A DNA stretch of 12,449 nt from Chitinophagales bacterium (GCA_020629335.1 JAHDDN010000125.1:1-12449), one strand, 5' to 3'; shown: positions 1 to 7,348, numbered from the stretch's first letter. The notes: generated by a model not told the origin, from the sequence alone. Made by a program: numbers and translations.

Positions 1-22
1 ACTAATCACCAATCAACTACTT

Positions 23-3000
23 CTATTCTTTGATTAGCTTTTGGGTATAGATATTTTGACCGCTTTGCAATTGGATGAAATAGATGCCGATTGGAAGGGC
101 ATTTACATCTAATTGATAGGTGTTGGTATCTGCTTGGATTTTTAGTGATTGTGTGAGTATGGATTGACCGCTAAGATCGTAGATATTTAGATTTAAGAGA
201 TCGCCATTGCCTTGGTATTGAATTTGTAAGTTACCTGCTGTAGGATTCGGCAGTAATTCAAAAGTGGCGACGGTATTTCTTTCTATCAATATGATATTGG
301 AGTAATCAAAAGTCTCGTCATTATCTACTGCTTTTAATCGGTAGTAGGCATTGCTTTGAACGTTTTCGTCTAAGAAATCATAATGGAGTACTTGGGTGCT
401 ATTATTGGCTGCCTCTACCCTATCAAGGGCTTGGAAATTAGTGCCGTCTGTAGAGCGTTGGATTTCGAAATATTGGCTATTGCTTTCTGTGGCGGTGGAC
501 CAATTTAATTGATTGCCTTCAGTGATTGCGGTGCCTTCAAAAGAGAGTAATTCGATAGGTGTTTTGTAGCAGATAATTTCATAGCTCACATAGCCTTCGC
601 ATTCTAATGCGTCAGTGGCATAAAACTCTAATAGCGTACCATCTGTAGGAGGTAATACTACGGTGAAGGTTTGATTGATATTAAAGCTTGGATCGGAATA
701 GTAACCGCTAATTGCATAAGTTTCGGAAGAATCATAAGCTGGTAATCCACCGCTGATGGCTACCGTCATAGTGTACTCGCCTGTCGTTTCCCAATCACAA
801 GAGCCATTTAATTGTAGTACTATTGGCTCAAGCATAATTACTTCTGTGCCTGGTGCAATGGCGGTACATTCATCATCAAAGTCGGGTTCGCCATTATCAT
901 CTGGGAAGGCAACGACTGCTGAGATGTAGTAAGTTGTATTGGCTTCTAAATTGTCGATGCTTGACAAATCAAATGTGCCTGTTTGGTTGATGGCAAATAT
1001 TTCTCCTGCGGTATTATCTGCGCTATCATGTAGAATATACCAAAGTTCTGCCCCTTCATCGATATTTGGATCAGTGGTCGTTGCTTCTACTGTTCCGCCA
1101 TCACAAACGATTTGCGGACCTGGTGGCATGGTACCTGGATCAGGGAAACAAGAAGGACAGTCTAAGGCATCAATCTCCTCAGTCGCTGAACAGCCTAAAT
1201 CATCTGTTACCGTCAACTCATAAGTTGATACACCATCGCCTTCTAAAGTGATGATGATTGGCTCGTCTTCATTTAGAGTCCCTTCTTGAGCTGCGATTGT
1301 GTATTCATAAGGGCCACCTGTACTACCGCTTGCTGCTATAGAAATTTCAAACTCACCCGTCGGCAAACATTCTAATATTTCGACCTCTAAGCTTACTCCA
1401 CTTAGGATAGTTACTACATCTGTATATTCACTGCTACAGTCATCCACTGTTAAGCTATGAGTGATCTCATAATCGCCTGCGTCTAAACCTGTAGGATCAA
1501 ACATCCCATCTTCATCTACCCCATCACCTGACCATTCGCCACCTTCAATCGCTGCTTCTAATTGAACTGCTTCAGCACCTAAACAAAGCGTTTGTGGAGT
1601 AAAGCTGGCATCAGGTATGCCGTAAACAATCGTTGTTAAGCTAAGGTTAGATTCACAACCATCCACACTGATTTCGTAAGTAATTTCAAAAGCCACTCCT
1701 ATTTCTATCTCTGCTGCTGATGGATCAAAGGTGTTTCCATTTACGCCAGGCCCAGAGAAAGTACCGCCTGTAGTTGCTGGCACTAATTCGTAAATCTCAT
1801 CATTAGCGCAGAATTCGGGTAATAACTCAAAAGAGGTATCAGGCTCATCAAATACCGTGATGATGGCACTTGCTGAATACACACAAGTGTCAGCCTCCAC
1901 GGTATAAACGACTTCATATTCTGCTGGAGCAAGGCCTACAGGATCAAAAATACCATCAACATCTACCCCATCACCGCTCCATTCGCCACCTTCAGGACTT
2001 ACTTCTAATTGTGCCGCCTCTGAGGTGATACAGAAGTTTTGCGCTTCTATGCTTACATCAGGCGCAATAAATACGTTAAAGCTTTGAGTAAGTGTATCCG
2101 TATCTCCACAAATATCTAAATCTAAAGCTATCAGGGTGACTTCATACTCCCCTGCTTCTTCATAAGTGTGTGTCGGATTTTCTTCTGTAGAAATATCGCT
2201 TCCATCACCAAAGTCCCATTCGTAATCGAAGGCGTTTTCGCTGTTATTAGTGAAGGCAACTGTATTTGGATTATCGCAATCTGATGTAAAATCAAAAGCT
2301 GAAACGACTTCTGTCAAATCGAAGGTGAATTTGAAAGCTGCTAAATTACAATTAGTTGGATTATTATTAACTTCAGACCAAACCCCTTCCGTTGTTGGGA
2401 AAATACTGGTTCCTCCACAACCGGCACAAACCGATTGGTAGACAGCTCCGTTTTTATCAAATCTACTGGTACCACCATCTACGTGCTCCCCATTGGTCCC
2501 ATCTCCGCCTATATAAGTGGCATATAATACATCCGTTAGATCTTGTTCAAGTATCATGATGTAAAAATCACTTCCATCAGTGGTACTTTGATAAGCGTCT
2601 GAGGTAATAACTTGATCTTCCATAGTGGTCATCAAGGTATTCTGAATACCGCCACCAGTATTAACAGATCCACCCCAACCTGAGAAATAAACTCTTTCGC
2701 ACTGATCTACTAAGAAAGCGGTGGGTACTAATTCTAATAATTCCTTGCCCGCTCCAATAGTTGTAGAGAGTAAAGAAGTAGTCAAGTCATTATCTAATTT
2801 TTGGATAAACAAACGCCCATTATCTGCACTAAAGACATCGCCTTGTACTGGATACTCCCCTAAAGTTTGTCCAATCACAAATACTTCAAAATCGTTATTA
2901 AATTCAATGAAGTAACATTGATCGTAAGCGTCTGTTCCTATATAAGTTGCTTGTTCAAATTCACTTCCATCATCTGAAATAATGGCTACATAGCCATCTA

Positions 3001-4624
3001 TATCACCAATAGCATCTTCATTCAATACACCTGATGTAGCAGGGAAGTCTGGACTTAAGGTAGAACCACATACATAGGCTCTATCATTCTCATCCACCTT
3101 TACACTATAAGCGCCATCATCTTCTGTCCCTCCTATATAAGTTGACCATTCTAAAGAGGTCAAATCACTCGATAATTTAAATACAACTCCTTCCATTCCA
3201 CCAGTCAAAGCCGATTGAGCGGCATCTGCTGAAGTTGGGAAATCGCTAGAGAAAGTACAAGATGCTACATAGATATTATCCTCTTCATCAATATTCACCT
3301 CTCCCCTTGCGTGCTCGCCATAGTTATATTGTAGATCACTCACTGATTCTGGATCAACATTACTCAAGCGACCTCCATTTAGTCCGTCATTTAAAGATCC
3401 ACCTACGAAAGTCGAACCTTCTAATTCAGAACCATCCGCATTGAATTTTGCCACGATGATATCACAACCATCAACATACTCCAGTACATTCGTAAATAAG
3501 ATATATTCTCCACCATTGAAGGTACTATCATAAGCATCATCAAATACTGGAAAATCAGCTGAACTGGAAGTACCATATACGATGAGTTTATCTTCACTAT
3601 CTACCACTAAACTGTGAGGAATTTCGTTAGCAGAACCACCCAAATAAGTGGAGAATATCTGAGCCGTACCATCAGCAGAAAACTTCGTGATAGAAATATC
3701 AATTGGGTAAGTTAGGAAAGTCTGACCATTTCCACCTCCAAATACTTCTTGAAAGGCTCCCACAGTAACTGGATATTCAGTACCAAAGATGATACCTCCT
3801 CCATAATGATTACTCTCACTATCAAAAGTAGCCGTATAGCCCCAGTTATCGGAAACAGAACCTGTATAAGTAGAAAAAGCCAATTCTGGATCAATTACTA
3901 AGTCGTAATTTTCGTCATAACCTTCTGGAAAATGAAAACTCACGACATTTCCTTCCACCACAAATTCACAAGCCACTTCTTGCTGTAAGCCATTAATTTG
4001 CTGATAGGCATAAGGAGCTAATTCTGTTATGGTATTCACTGAAGTAACAACATATAATTTATCGTCTGCAATATAAATATCATCTACACCCGAATAGACC
4101 ATCTGAATATCGGCTGTATTTCCGCCTGTTTTCACGACCACATCATACTTCAAGATATTATCAAATCCATAGATATGCATATCTATATTGTCATACAAAT
4201 CATAATAATCTAGCTGCTTTTGTAGTGGTACATGCGATGCCCACTTAGAGGCATCATTGCCTATATAATAGTTGTGGTAATAATCCAATGCACATGAGGA
4301 CTGAATATCTACCTCTTCGTTACTTCCTTCAAAATCAACTTGATAAGCATGATAATTCATCACCAATGGGTCACTTGCCCCACTGATATGCATCATCTCA
4401 TGGAAAGTACTCATATCCTCCGCATCTCGCCAAACGTAAGTAAAACGATTCGATTCTAAGAACATTCGCCCATTTGGCAAATCCATTCTATACTCAATAA
4501 AATCATCCCACTGACCGATATTTTCTATAAAATACAAATCAGTATCTACCGCCATATCACAAGCTATCAGTGAAGTACTTGCCATAAGGCCCATCATTAT
4601 CAAGAAAGTATACAAATTCCGCAT
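23..4624 (-). CDS. T9SS-secreted SBBP/PKD/Ig-like surface protein with type A C-terminal sorting domain
   Basis: A large (1533 aa) exported protein, probably cell-surface or extracellular; no enzymatic motif is visible. Seen in order: a hydrophobic signal peptide (about 1-22); an N-terminal region resembling the DUF7948 type (about 30-245, with ENIGQWD near 34-40); SBBP-like beta-propeller blades with recurrent STYxGG (about 250-770, e.g. 325-330, 494-499, 703-707); a conserved CAGCGG stretch (733-738); a PKD domain with WDFGDGS at 803-809; three Ig-like repeats with GGEWSGDGV (854-1074); two further Ig-like domains (about 1155-1352); a linker-like domain (1357-1448); and a T9SS type A sorting domain (1455-1533, with LLPNPTAG, NLNIYDLSGQ, GIYFIQL and a KLIKE end). 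From family knowledge, the sorting domain directs outer-membrane passage and is then removed. The ATG at 4624 precedes a good signal peptide and lies about 40 nt from a consensus -7 box. Odd point: LIAC at residues 19-22 fits a lipobox. Export is near certain; the role (adhesin or matrix protein) is inference. Confidence 0.95.
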   Translation of the reverse strand: MRNLYTFLIMMGLMASTSLIACDMAVDTDLYFIENIGQWDDFIEYRMDLPNGRMFLESNRFTYVWRDAEDMSTFHEMMHISGASDPLVMNYHAYQVDFEGSNEEVDIQSSCALDYYHNYYIGNDASKWASHVPLQKQLDYYDLYDNIDMHIYGFDNILKYDVVVKTGGNTADIQMVYSGVDDIYIADDKLYVVTSVNTITELAPYAYQQINGLQQEVACEFVVEGNVVSFHFPEGYDENYDLVIDPELAFSTYTGSVSDNWGYTATFDSESNHYGGGIIFGTEYPVTVGAFQEVFGGGNGQTFLTYPIDISITKFSADGTAQIFSTYLGGSANEIPHSLVVDSEDKLIVYGTSSSADFPVFDDAYDSTFNGGEYILFTNVLEYVDGCDIIVAKFNADGSELEGSTFVGGSLNDGLNGGRLSNVDPESVSDLQYNYGEHARGEVNIDEEDNIYVASCTFSSDFPTSADAAQSALTGGMEGVVFKLSSDLTSLEWSTYIGGTEDDGAYSVKVDENDRAYVCGSTLSPDFPATSGVLNEDAIGDIDGYVAIISDDGSEFEQATYIGTDAYDQCYFIEFNNDFEVFVIGQTLGEYPVQGDVFSADNGRLFIQKLDNDLTTSLLSTTIGAGKELLELVPTAFLVDQCERVYFSGWGGSVNTGGGIQNTLMTTMEDQVITSDAYQSTTDGSDFYIMILEQDLTDVLYATYIGGDGTNGEHVDGGTSRFDKNGAVYQSVCAGCGGTSIFPTTEGVWSEVNNNPTNCNLAAFKFTFDLTEVVSAFDFTSDCDNPNTVAFTNNSENAFDYEWDFGDGSDISTEENPTHTYEEAGEYEVTLIALDLDICGDTDTLTQSFNVFIAPDVSIEAQNFCITSEAAQLEVSPEGGEWSGDGVDVDGIFDPVGLAPAEYEVVYTVEADTCVYSASAIITVFDEPDTSFELLPEFCANDEIYELVPATTGGTFSGPGVNGNTFDPSAAEIEIGVAFEITYEISVDGCESNLSLTTIVYGIPDASFTPQTLCLGAEAVQLEAAIEGGEWSGDGVDEDGMFDPTGLDAGDYEITHSLTVDDCSSEYTDVVTILSGVSLEVEILECLPTGEFEISIAASGSTGGPYEYTIAAQEGTLNEDEPIIITLEGDGVSTYELTVTDDLGCSATEEIDALDCPSCFPDPGTMPPGPQIVCDGGTVEATTTDPNIDEGAELWYILHDSADNTAGEIFAINQTGTFDLSSIDNLEANTTYYISAVVAFPDDNGEPDFDDECTAIAPGTEVIMLEPIVLQLNGSCDWETTGEYTMTVAISGGLPAYDSSETYAISGYYSDPSFNINQTFTVVLPPTDGTLLEFYATDALECEGYVSYEIICYKTPIELLSFEGTAITEGNQLNWSTATESNSQYFEIQRSTDGTNFQALDRVEAANNSTQVLHYDFLDENVQSNAYYRLKAVDNDETFDYSNIILIERNTVATFELLPNPTAGNLQIQYQGNGDLLNLNIYDLSGQSILTQSLKIQADTNTYQLDVNALPIGIYFIQLQSGQNIYTQKLIKE
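1403..2065 (-). repeat. Three tandem Ig-like repeats inside the T9SS protein gene
   Basis: Residues 854-925, 926-1003 and 1004-1074 are three consecutive modules of about 71-78 aa. Each has a Cys near its start, a central Gly-Gly-x-(W/F)-S-G-x-G-V turn, an FDP motif and a later Cys. Units 1 and 3 are also close at DNA level: the stretches near 1506-1544 and 1953-1995 are almost identical. Unit 2 is more diverged. This points to a fairly recent duplication or gene conversion between units 1 and 3. Confidence 0.8.
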
Positions 4625-4663
4625 ATCAAATTATGATTTTGTTAATTTCTAATTGCAGTAAGG

Positions 4664-4671
4664 CAAAGATA
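4664..4671 (-). promoter_or_regulatory. Bacteroidota -7 promoter box for the T9SS protein gene
   Basis: The minus strand reads TATCTTTG, an exact match to the Bacteroidota sigma-ABfrA consensus TAnnTTTG, ending 40 nt before the start codon. It predicts a 5' leader of about 35 nt. No TTG is seen at the -33 spacing, so the promoter is incomplete by sequence. Confidence 0.5.
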
Positions 4672-4710
4672 TTCATACAAAAGCATAAATATAATGAATA
4701 TTAGGTAATT

Positions 4711-4870
4711 AGGAACGTTTAAAAAATAATTTCCACATTTAGCAACTAATCTTTTGTACCAATACTTCGTTGAAAAGCCTTGCCGATGCGCTGCATCGCC
4801 TGCATTTTTCGCCTTGTCTTGATACAAAATATTTAGCTGCAAATGCCAATCTTATTTTTTAAACGTTCCT
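4711..4870. repeat. 160-bp imperfect palindromic element with perfect 19-bp ends (MITE-like)
   Basis: Positions 4711-4729 are an exact reverse complement of 4852-4870 (19 bp, starting AGGAACGTTT). The interior continues as an imperfect inverted repeat at roughly 65% by hand alignment. It meets at a near-palindrome, CGATGC-GC-TGCATCG, around 4784-4798. The whole unit could fold as one long hairpin on either strand. It encodes no plausible protein and shows no convincing target-site duplication. This architecture is typical of miniature inverted-repeat elements or REP/BIME-like palindromes moved in trans. It sits just upstream of the T9SS gene promoter and next to another repeat family. Confidence 0.75.
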
Positions 4871-4890
4871 TAGTAAGATTTATAATTATT

Positions 4891-5120
4891 TTTTGGGCGC
4901 AACCAAGCCTCGCAATCCTCAATATTAATCATATTCTAAGCGCTCAATCAAAAATCAACAAATCAAGCAATCAACAAGTGGCTTGGTCGGGCTGTCCACT
5001 CTTATGTGGCTATGCGGCTCCTACTCTGCTAAGTGCTGCTTGTCTCTTATTGGAGCCTGCGCATCACTAAGCGCCGTAAGTCGCAGCATGGACGCCACAT
5101 ACCGTTTCCATCCCTTGCGC
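4891..5120 (+). repeat. Structured repeat, copy 1 (GGGCGCA ... CCCTTGCGC element)
   Basis: This copy matches the reverse complement of 5714-5941 in conserved blocks: TTTTTTGGGCGCA at the start, TCGGGCT(A/G)TCC, TTATGTGGCTATG, GCCACATACCG and ATCCCTTGCGC at the end. Complementary segments give a three-stem fold. P1 pairs GCGCA (4897-4901) with TGCGC (5116-5120). P2 pairs CCAAGCC (4903-4909) with GGCTTGG (4980-4986). P3 pairs TATGTGGC (5003-5010) with GCCACATA (5094-5101). It has no coding potential beyond chance ORFs. I believe similar intergenic elements are common in Bacteroidota genomes but cannot name a described family. It could be an RNA (3'-end element or small RNA) or a DNA mobile repeat. 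Confidence 0.75.
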
Positions 5121-5153
5121 GGAAATTAGCGCATAGTTCATAGCGATGAGCGC

Positions 5154-5234
5154 TTAGTTTTGAAAATTAAAATCATCAAATTCATCCTTAGACAGGAAAT
5201 CCATTAAAAAGCCTGATATTCTTCCTATTTTCAT
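5154..5234 (-). CDS. Possible 26-aa ORF overlapping the zinc-ribbon gene stop (ATGA)
   Basis: On minus, the TGA of the upstream zinc-ribbon gene overlaps an ATG, opening a 26-codon frame that ends in TAA at 5154. The product begins MKIGRISGF and ends in an acidic-aromatic tail (DEFDDFNFQN). The ATGA junction is the usual arrangement for translational coupling. Alternatively, the short run is the true C-terminal tail of the 114-aa protein, separated from it by a frameshift near the A-rich stretch 5233-5240. No family is recognised, and a chance ORF of this length is quite possible. Confidence 0.25.
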   Translation of the reverse strand: MKIGRISGFLMDFLSKDEFDDFNFQN

Positions 5235-5575
5235 TTATTATATATTGTGATTATTAAAAAAGGAATACCTACGCACATACCCAGTACTTCTAAAAGCGCT
5301 AAATCAGACCCCAATTCATTACGCCAATAAGTAATAAAAATATAGTAAACTGCTATGCTTGATATTATCAAGGCTAAAAGATAGATTAATAAGATTAAAA
5401 TTTTAGATTCTTTGGCTTGAACAGAATTTGGATGAACTGTGTTTTTTTCATGGCACTGGCCACAGGCTATGTTTACACCTTGAGGATATCTAATTTTTAA
5501 AGCTAGCCTATCTTTAGCTCTATACTTAAATCGATTTTCGTTAAGACAATATTCACATTTATAATATAGCTTCAT
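5231..5575 (-). CDS. Small zinc-ribbon membrane protein, function unknown
   Basis: This is a 114-aa protein. Two CxxC knuckles (CEYC at residues 7-10, CGQC at 38-41) form a likely zinc ribbon in the first 45 residues. Two hydrophobic helices follow, at about 58-80 and 93-111, leaving a short charged loop between them. The zinc ribbon therefore probably faces the cytoplasm. I recall unnamed short Bacteroidota proteins with this zinc ribbon plus membrane layout but cannot assign a role. It is isolated between two inverted copies of a structured repeat. Its start overlaps a 25-codon frame upstream, and its stop overlaps another short frame downstream. The ATG at 5575 has no Shine-Dalgarno, as expected in this phylum; a candidate promoter lies at 5658-5688. 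Confidence 0.7.
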   Translation of the reverse strand: MKLYYKCEYCLNENRFKYRAKDRLALKIRYPQGVNIACGQCHEKNTVHPNSVQAKESKILILLIYLLALIISSIAVYYIFITYWRNELGSDLALLEVLGMCVGIPFLIITIYNK

Positions 5576-5636
5576 TTCGATTGGGGATTTCGCCAGCCTG
5601 GATGGTGTTTCTGCAAGTGCATTTTAATTTTGGCAT
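5559..5636 (-). pseudogene. Possible N-terminal stub of another zinc-ribbon gene (25 codons)
   Basis: On minus, an ATG at 5636 opens 25 codons beginning MPKLKCTC, with GEIPNRNE near residues 15-22. It ends at a TAA inside the neighbouring zinc-ribbon gene, 17 nt past that gene's start and in a different frame. The CxC near the start followed by a GEIPNxNE motif resembles the beginning of a family of small Bacteroidota zinc-binding proteins that I recall only from memory. Here the rest is missing, so it reads as a decayed or truncated copy, or as a short leader frame for the downstream gene. Both could be true. Confidence 0.3.
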
Positions 5637-5657
5637 TGTAAAGTATTTTCTCTTTTG

Positions 5658-5688
5658 CAATTATACAACATTTACTCAAGTATCTCAA
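5658..5688 (-). promoter_or_regulatory. Candidate promoter for the zinc-ribbon gene
   Basis: On minus, TTG (5686-5688) is followed after 20 nt by TATAATTG (5658-5665), one mismatch from TAnnTTTG. A 6-bp dyad with a 4-nt loop (5678-5683 / 5688-5693) overlaps the -33 side and could be an operator or simply AT-rich symmetry. The position fits transcription of both the 25-codon frame and the 114-aa gene. Confidence 0.35.
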
Positions 5689-5713
5689 TACTTTATACCC
5701 AATACCAATAAAT

Positions 5714-5941
5714 GCGCAAGGGATAGTAGCGGTATGTGGCGGCCATGTGCTGACTTATGGAGCTTAGGTAGCTGCAGGCTGGCCCTGAAAGGGCAGACAA
5801 GGATGCCTTAGCGGAATAGGAAGTACATAGCCACATAATAGCGGATAGCCCGACCCTTCCTGATTTTTTATTCGAGGGCGCACACATAGGTAGCGCCCCT
5901 ACAGGTCGAATAAAAAATCAGGAAGGGATGCGCCCAAAAAA
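5714..5941 (-). repeat. Structured repeat, copy 2, with 22-bp perfect hairpin arm
   Basis: This is the second, inverted copy of the element at 4891-5120. P1 pairs 5929-5933 with 5714-5718, and P3 pairs 5830-5837 with 5733-5740, both with the same sequence as copy 1. P2 sits in the same place but has a different sequence: a perfect 22-bp inverted repeat (5854-5875 / 5906-5927) capped by a second stem, GGGCGC (5876-5881) / GCGCCC (5893-5898). An inner hairpin GCCCT-GAA-AGGGC lies near 5782-5794. The element starts 9 nt after the stop of the metallophosphoesterase gene and in the same sense, so it would form that transcript's 3' end. The strong stem is not followed by a U-tract, so it is not a textbook intrinsic terminator. 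Confidence 0.75.
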
Positions 5942-5949
5942 TGATCTTT

Positions 5950-7194
5950 TTAAGCCTTTTTCAATTTGGCGACGGTGATTTCTGGCAACATACCTACTCG
6001 GCCTGGATAGCCTAAGAAGCCGAAACCTCGGTTGACGTGGAGGTGTTGATTTCCTTGGGTATAAGTGCCGTCCCATTCAGAATAAGCGATTTTGGCAGGG
6101 CTCCACTTTAGACCCGCTATTTCGATGCCGAATTGGAAGCCGTGTGTATGGCCTGAGAAAGTGGCTACGATATCATTGAATCGCTCGGTAACTTCTGCGC
6201 GCCAGTGGGTTGGGTCGTGAGAAAGCAATACCTTAACATCAGCAGCTTCACAACCTGCATAGGCTTTATCTAAATCGCCTGTACTTGGGAAGTGATCTCT
6301 ATGACTCCAGTTTTCTACGCCTATGACAGCTAATTTCGCATTGCCTTTTTGGATAATTTCGTGCTCATTGAGGAGGAGTCGCCAGCCCATATCTTTATGA
6401 GCGGTTTTTAGCGTTTCAAAATTATATTTGAGCGCATCATCGTCTTTTCTGTATCGGTAACTACCATAATCGTGATTGCCAATGATGGAGTAAACGCCTT
6501 CTTTGGCTTTGATTTGCTTGAAAATATCCACGTAAGGATGTATTTCTTCTGCTACGGAATTGACTAAATCGCCAGTGAAGAATACTAGGTCTGGCTCCTC
6601 GGCATTAATCATTTCAATCGCCTTATTGATAGGCGTTTTCATGGTAAAACTGCCTGAGTGGATATCGGATATTTGAATAATTTTTAAACCTTCTAATTCT
6701 GCTGGAAGATTCTTGACGGCCATGTCTACTCGACGATATTTATAATTGTAGGCATTGCGGACCATGCCGTAAAGTAAGGTTGCTACAGGTGTAGCTGCTA
6801 TGAGTACACCTATTTGATTGAGGAAACGATTACGGGATGGGCTATAAGCTGTTTCTCCACCATTCCCTTGAATACTGTTGATTCCCCATTTACTTGTTCG
6901 AATAATATCGTCAATAAACACAAAGAAAACCAGGATGAATTTGAAAAAGAAAAACAGTAAAAATACTGCCGTGATATAGGAGCGCCAAAAGGGCGCTAAG
7001 GTCCTAAAATCAACAAAAAAAGCGGCCACTATCATCAATGCATAACTCATTATGGTCATGGCCCAATAGGTGATCACTACTCCTTTTTTGGCAGTTAAGT
7101 TTCCCCAGCCCTCTATCGCAGCTTTGACTCCTTGAAAGGCATAATAGTCGATGAATAATAAGAAGCTATAAAAGATGATTAATCGTATGACCAT
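5950..7194 (-). CDS. Membrane-anchored metallophosphoesterase (YaeI/YkuE-like)
   Basis: This is a 414-aa calcineurin-like phosphoesterase. The N-terminal third has four hydrophobic helices (about 2-21, 37-60, 70-95, 126-145). The catalytic domain starts near 165. Its metal-binding motifs are all present: DIH at 177-179, GD at 208-209, GNHD at 239-242, SHDP at 325-328 and GHTH at 348-351. Relatives in this subgroup act on phosphomonoesters or on lipid-linked pyrophosphates such as UDP-diacylglucosamine; the substrate here is unknown. The frame is open to an ATG at 7308, but the ATG at 7194 is preferred. It places the first membrane helix at the N-terminus, as in relatives, while the extra 38 residues are polar and Cys-rich without family resemblance. 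It is transcribed alone, divergent from the four-helix-bundle gene, and followed directly by structured repeat copy 2. Confidence 0.93.
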   Translation of the reverse strand: MVIRLIIFYSFLLFIDYYAFQGVKAAIEGWGNLTAKKGVVITYWAMTIMSYALMIVAAFFVDFRTLAPFWRSYITAVFLLFFFFKFILVFFVFIDDIIRTSKWGINSIQGNGGETAYSPSRNRFLNQIGVLIAATPVATLLYGMVRNAYNYKYRRVDMAVKNLPAELEGLKIIQISDIHSGSFTMKTPINKAIEMINAEEPDLVFFTGDLVNSVAEEIHPYVDIFKQIKAKEGVYSIIGNHDYGSYRYRKDDDALKYNFETLKTAHKDMGWRLLLNEHEIIQKGNAKLAVIGVENWSHRDHFPSTGDLDKAYAGCEAADVKVLLSHDPTHWRAEVTERFNDIVATFSGHTHGFQFGIEIAGLKWSPAKIAYSEWDGTYTQGNQHLHVNRGFGFLGYPGRVGMLPEITVAKLKKA

Positions 7195-7348
7195 TGTTTT
7201 TGTGGCTATTTTTGTTATTATGGTGTAATTAAATGGCGTATTAGCGTATATACAACAACACTTATTTGGGACTTTTGTTAAATTTGTTGTAACTATTTGC
7301 TTATGCAATAACGTTGGATGTAAGTATAAGGTTTTGTGAATAACTGTA

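Noticed and set aside
939..3444. Several 60-94-codon plus-strand frames opposite the large T9SS gene
   Set aside because: They are antisense to a well-supported coding frame, are low-complexity, and show no domain, start context or neighbour logic.
4642..5070. Short frames at 4642-4842 (minus) and 4843-5070 (plus)
   Set aside because: They lie within the palindromic element and structured repeat copy 1, and their translations are products of repeat sequence.
4936..5157. 9-bp inverted repeat CTAAGCGCT / AGCGCTTAG as an extra stem around copy 1
   Set aside because: One arm falls in the P2 loop and the other outside P1, so it conflicts with the three-stem fold and has no counterpart in copy 2.
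5581..5887. Frames at 5581-5811 (plus) and 5693-5887 (minus)
   Set aside because: They cover the leader of the zinc-ribbon gene and structured repeat copy 2, which explain the sequence better; no protein features are seen.
5854..5927. Strong 22-bp hairpin as a rho-independent terminator
   Set aside because: No T-run follows the stem on either strand in the right place, and it is explained as the P2 stem of the structured repeat.
7195..7308. N-terminal extension of the metallophosphoesterase from ATG at 7308
   Set aside because: The 38 extra residues are polar and Cys-rich and precede the first membrane helix; the ATG at 7194 fits the family's start.
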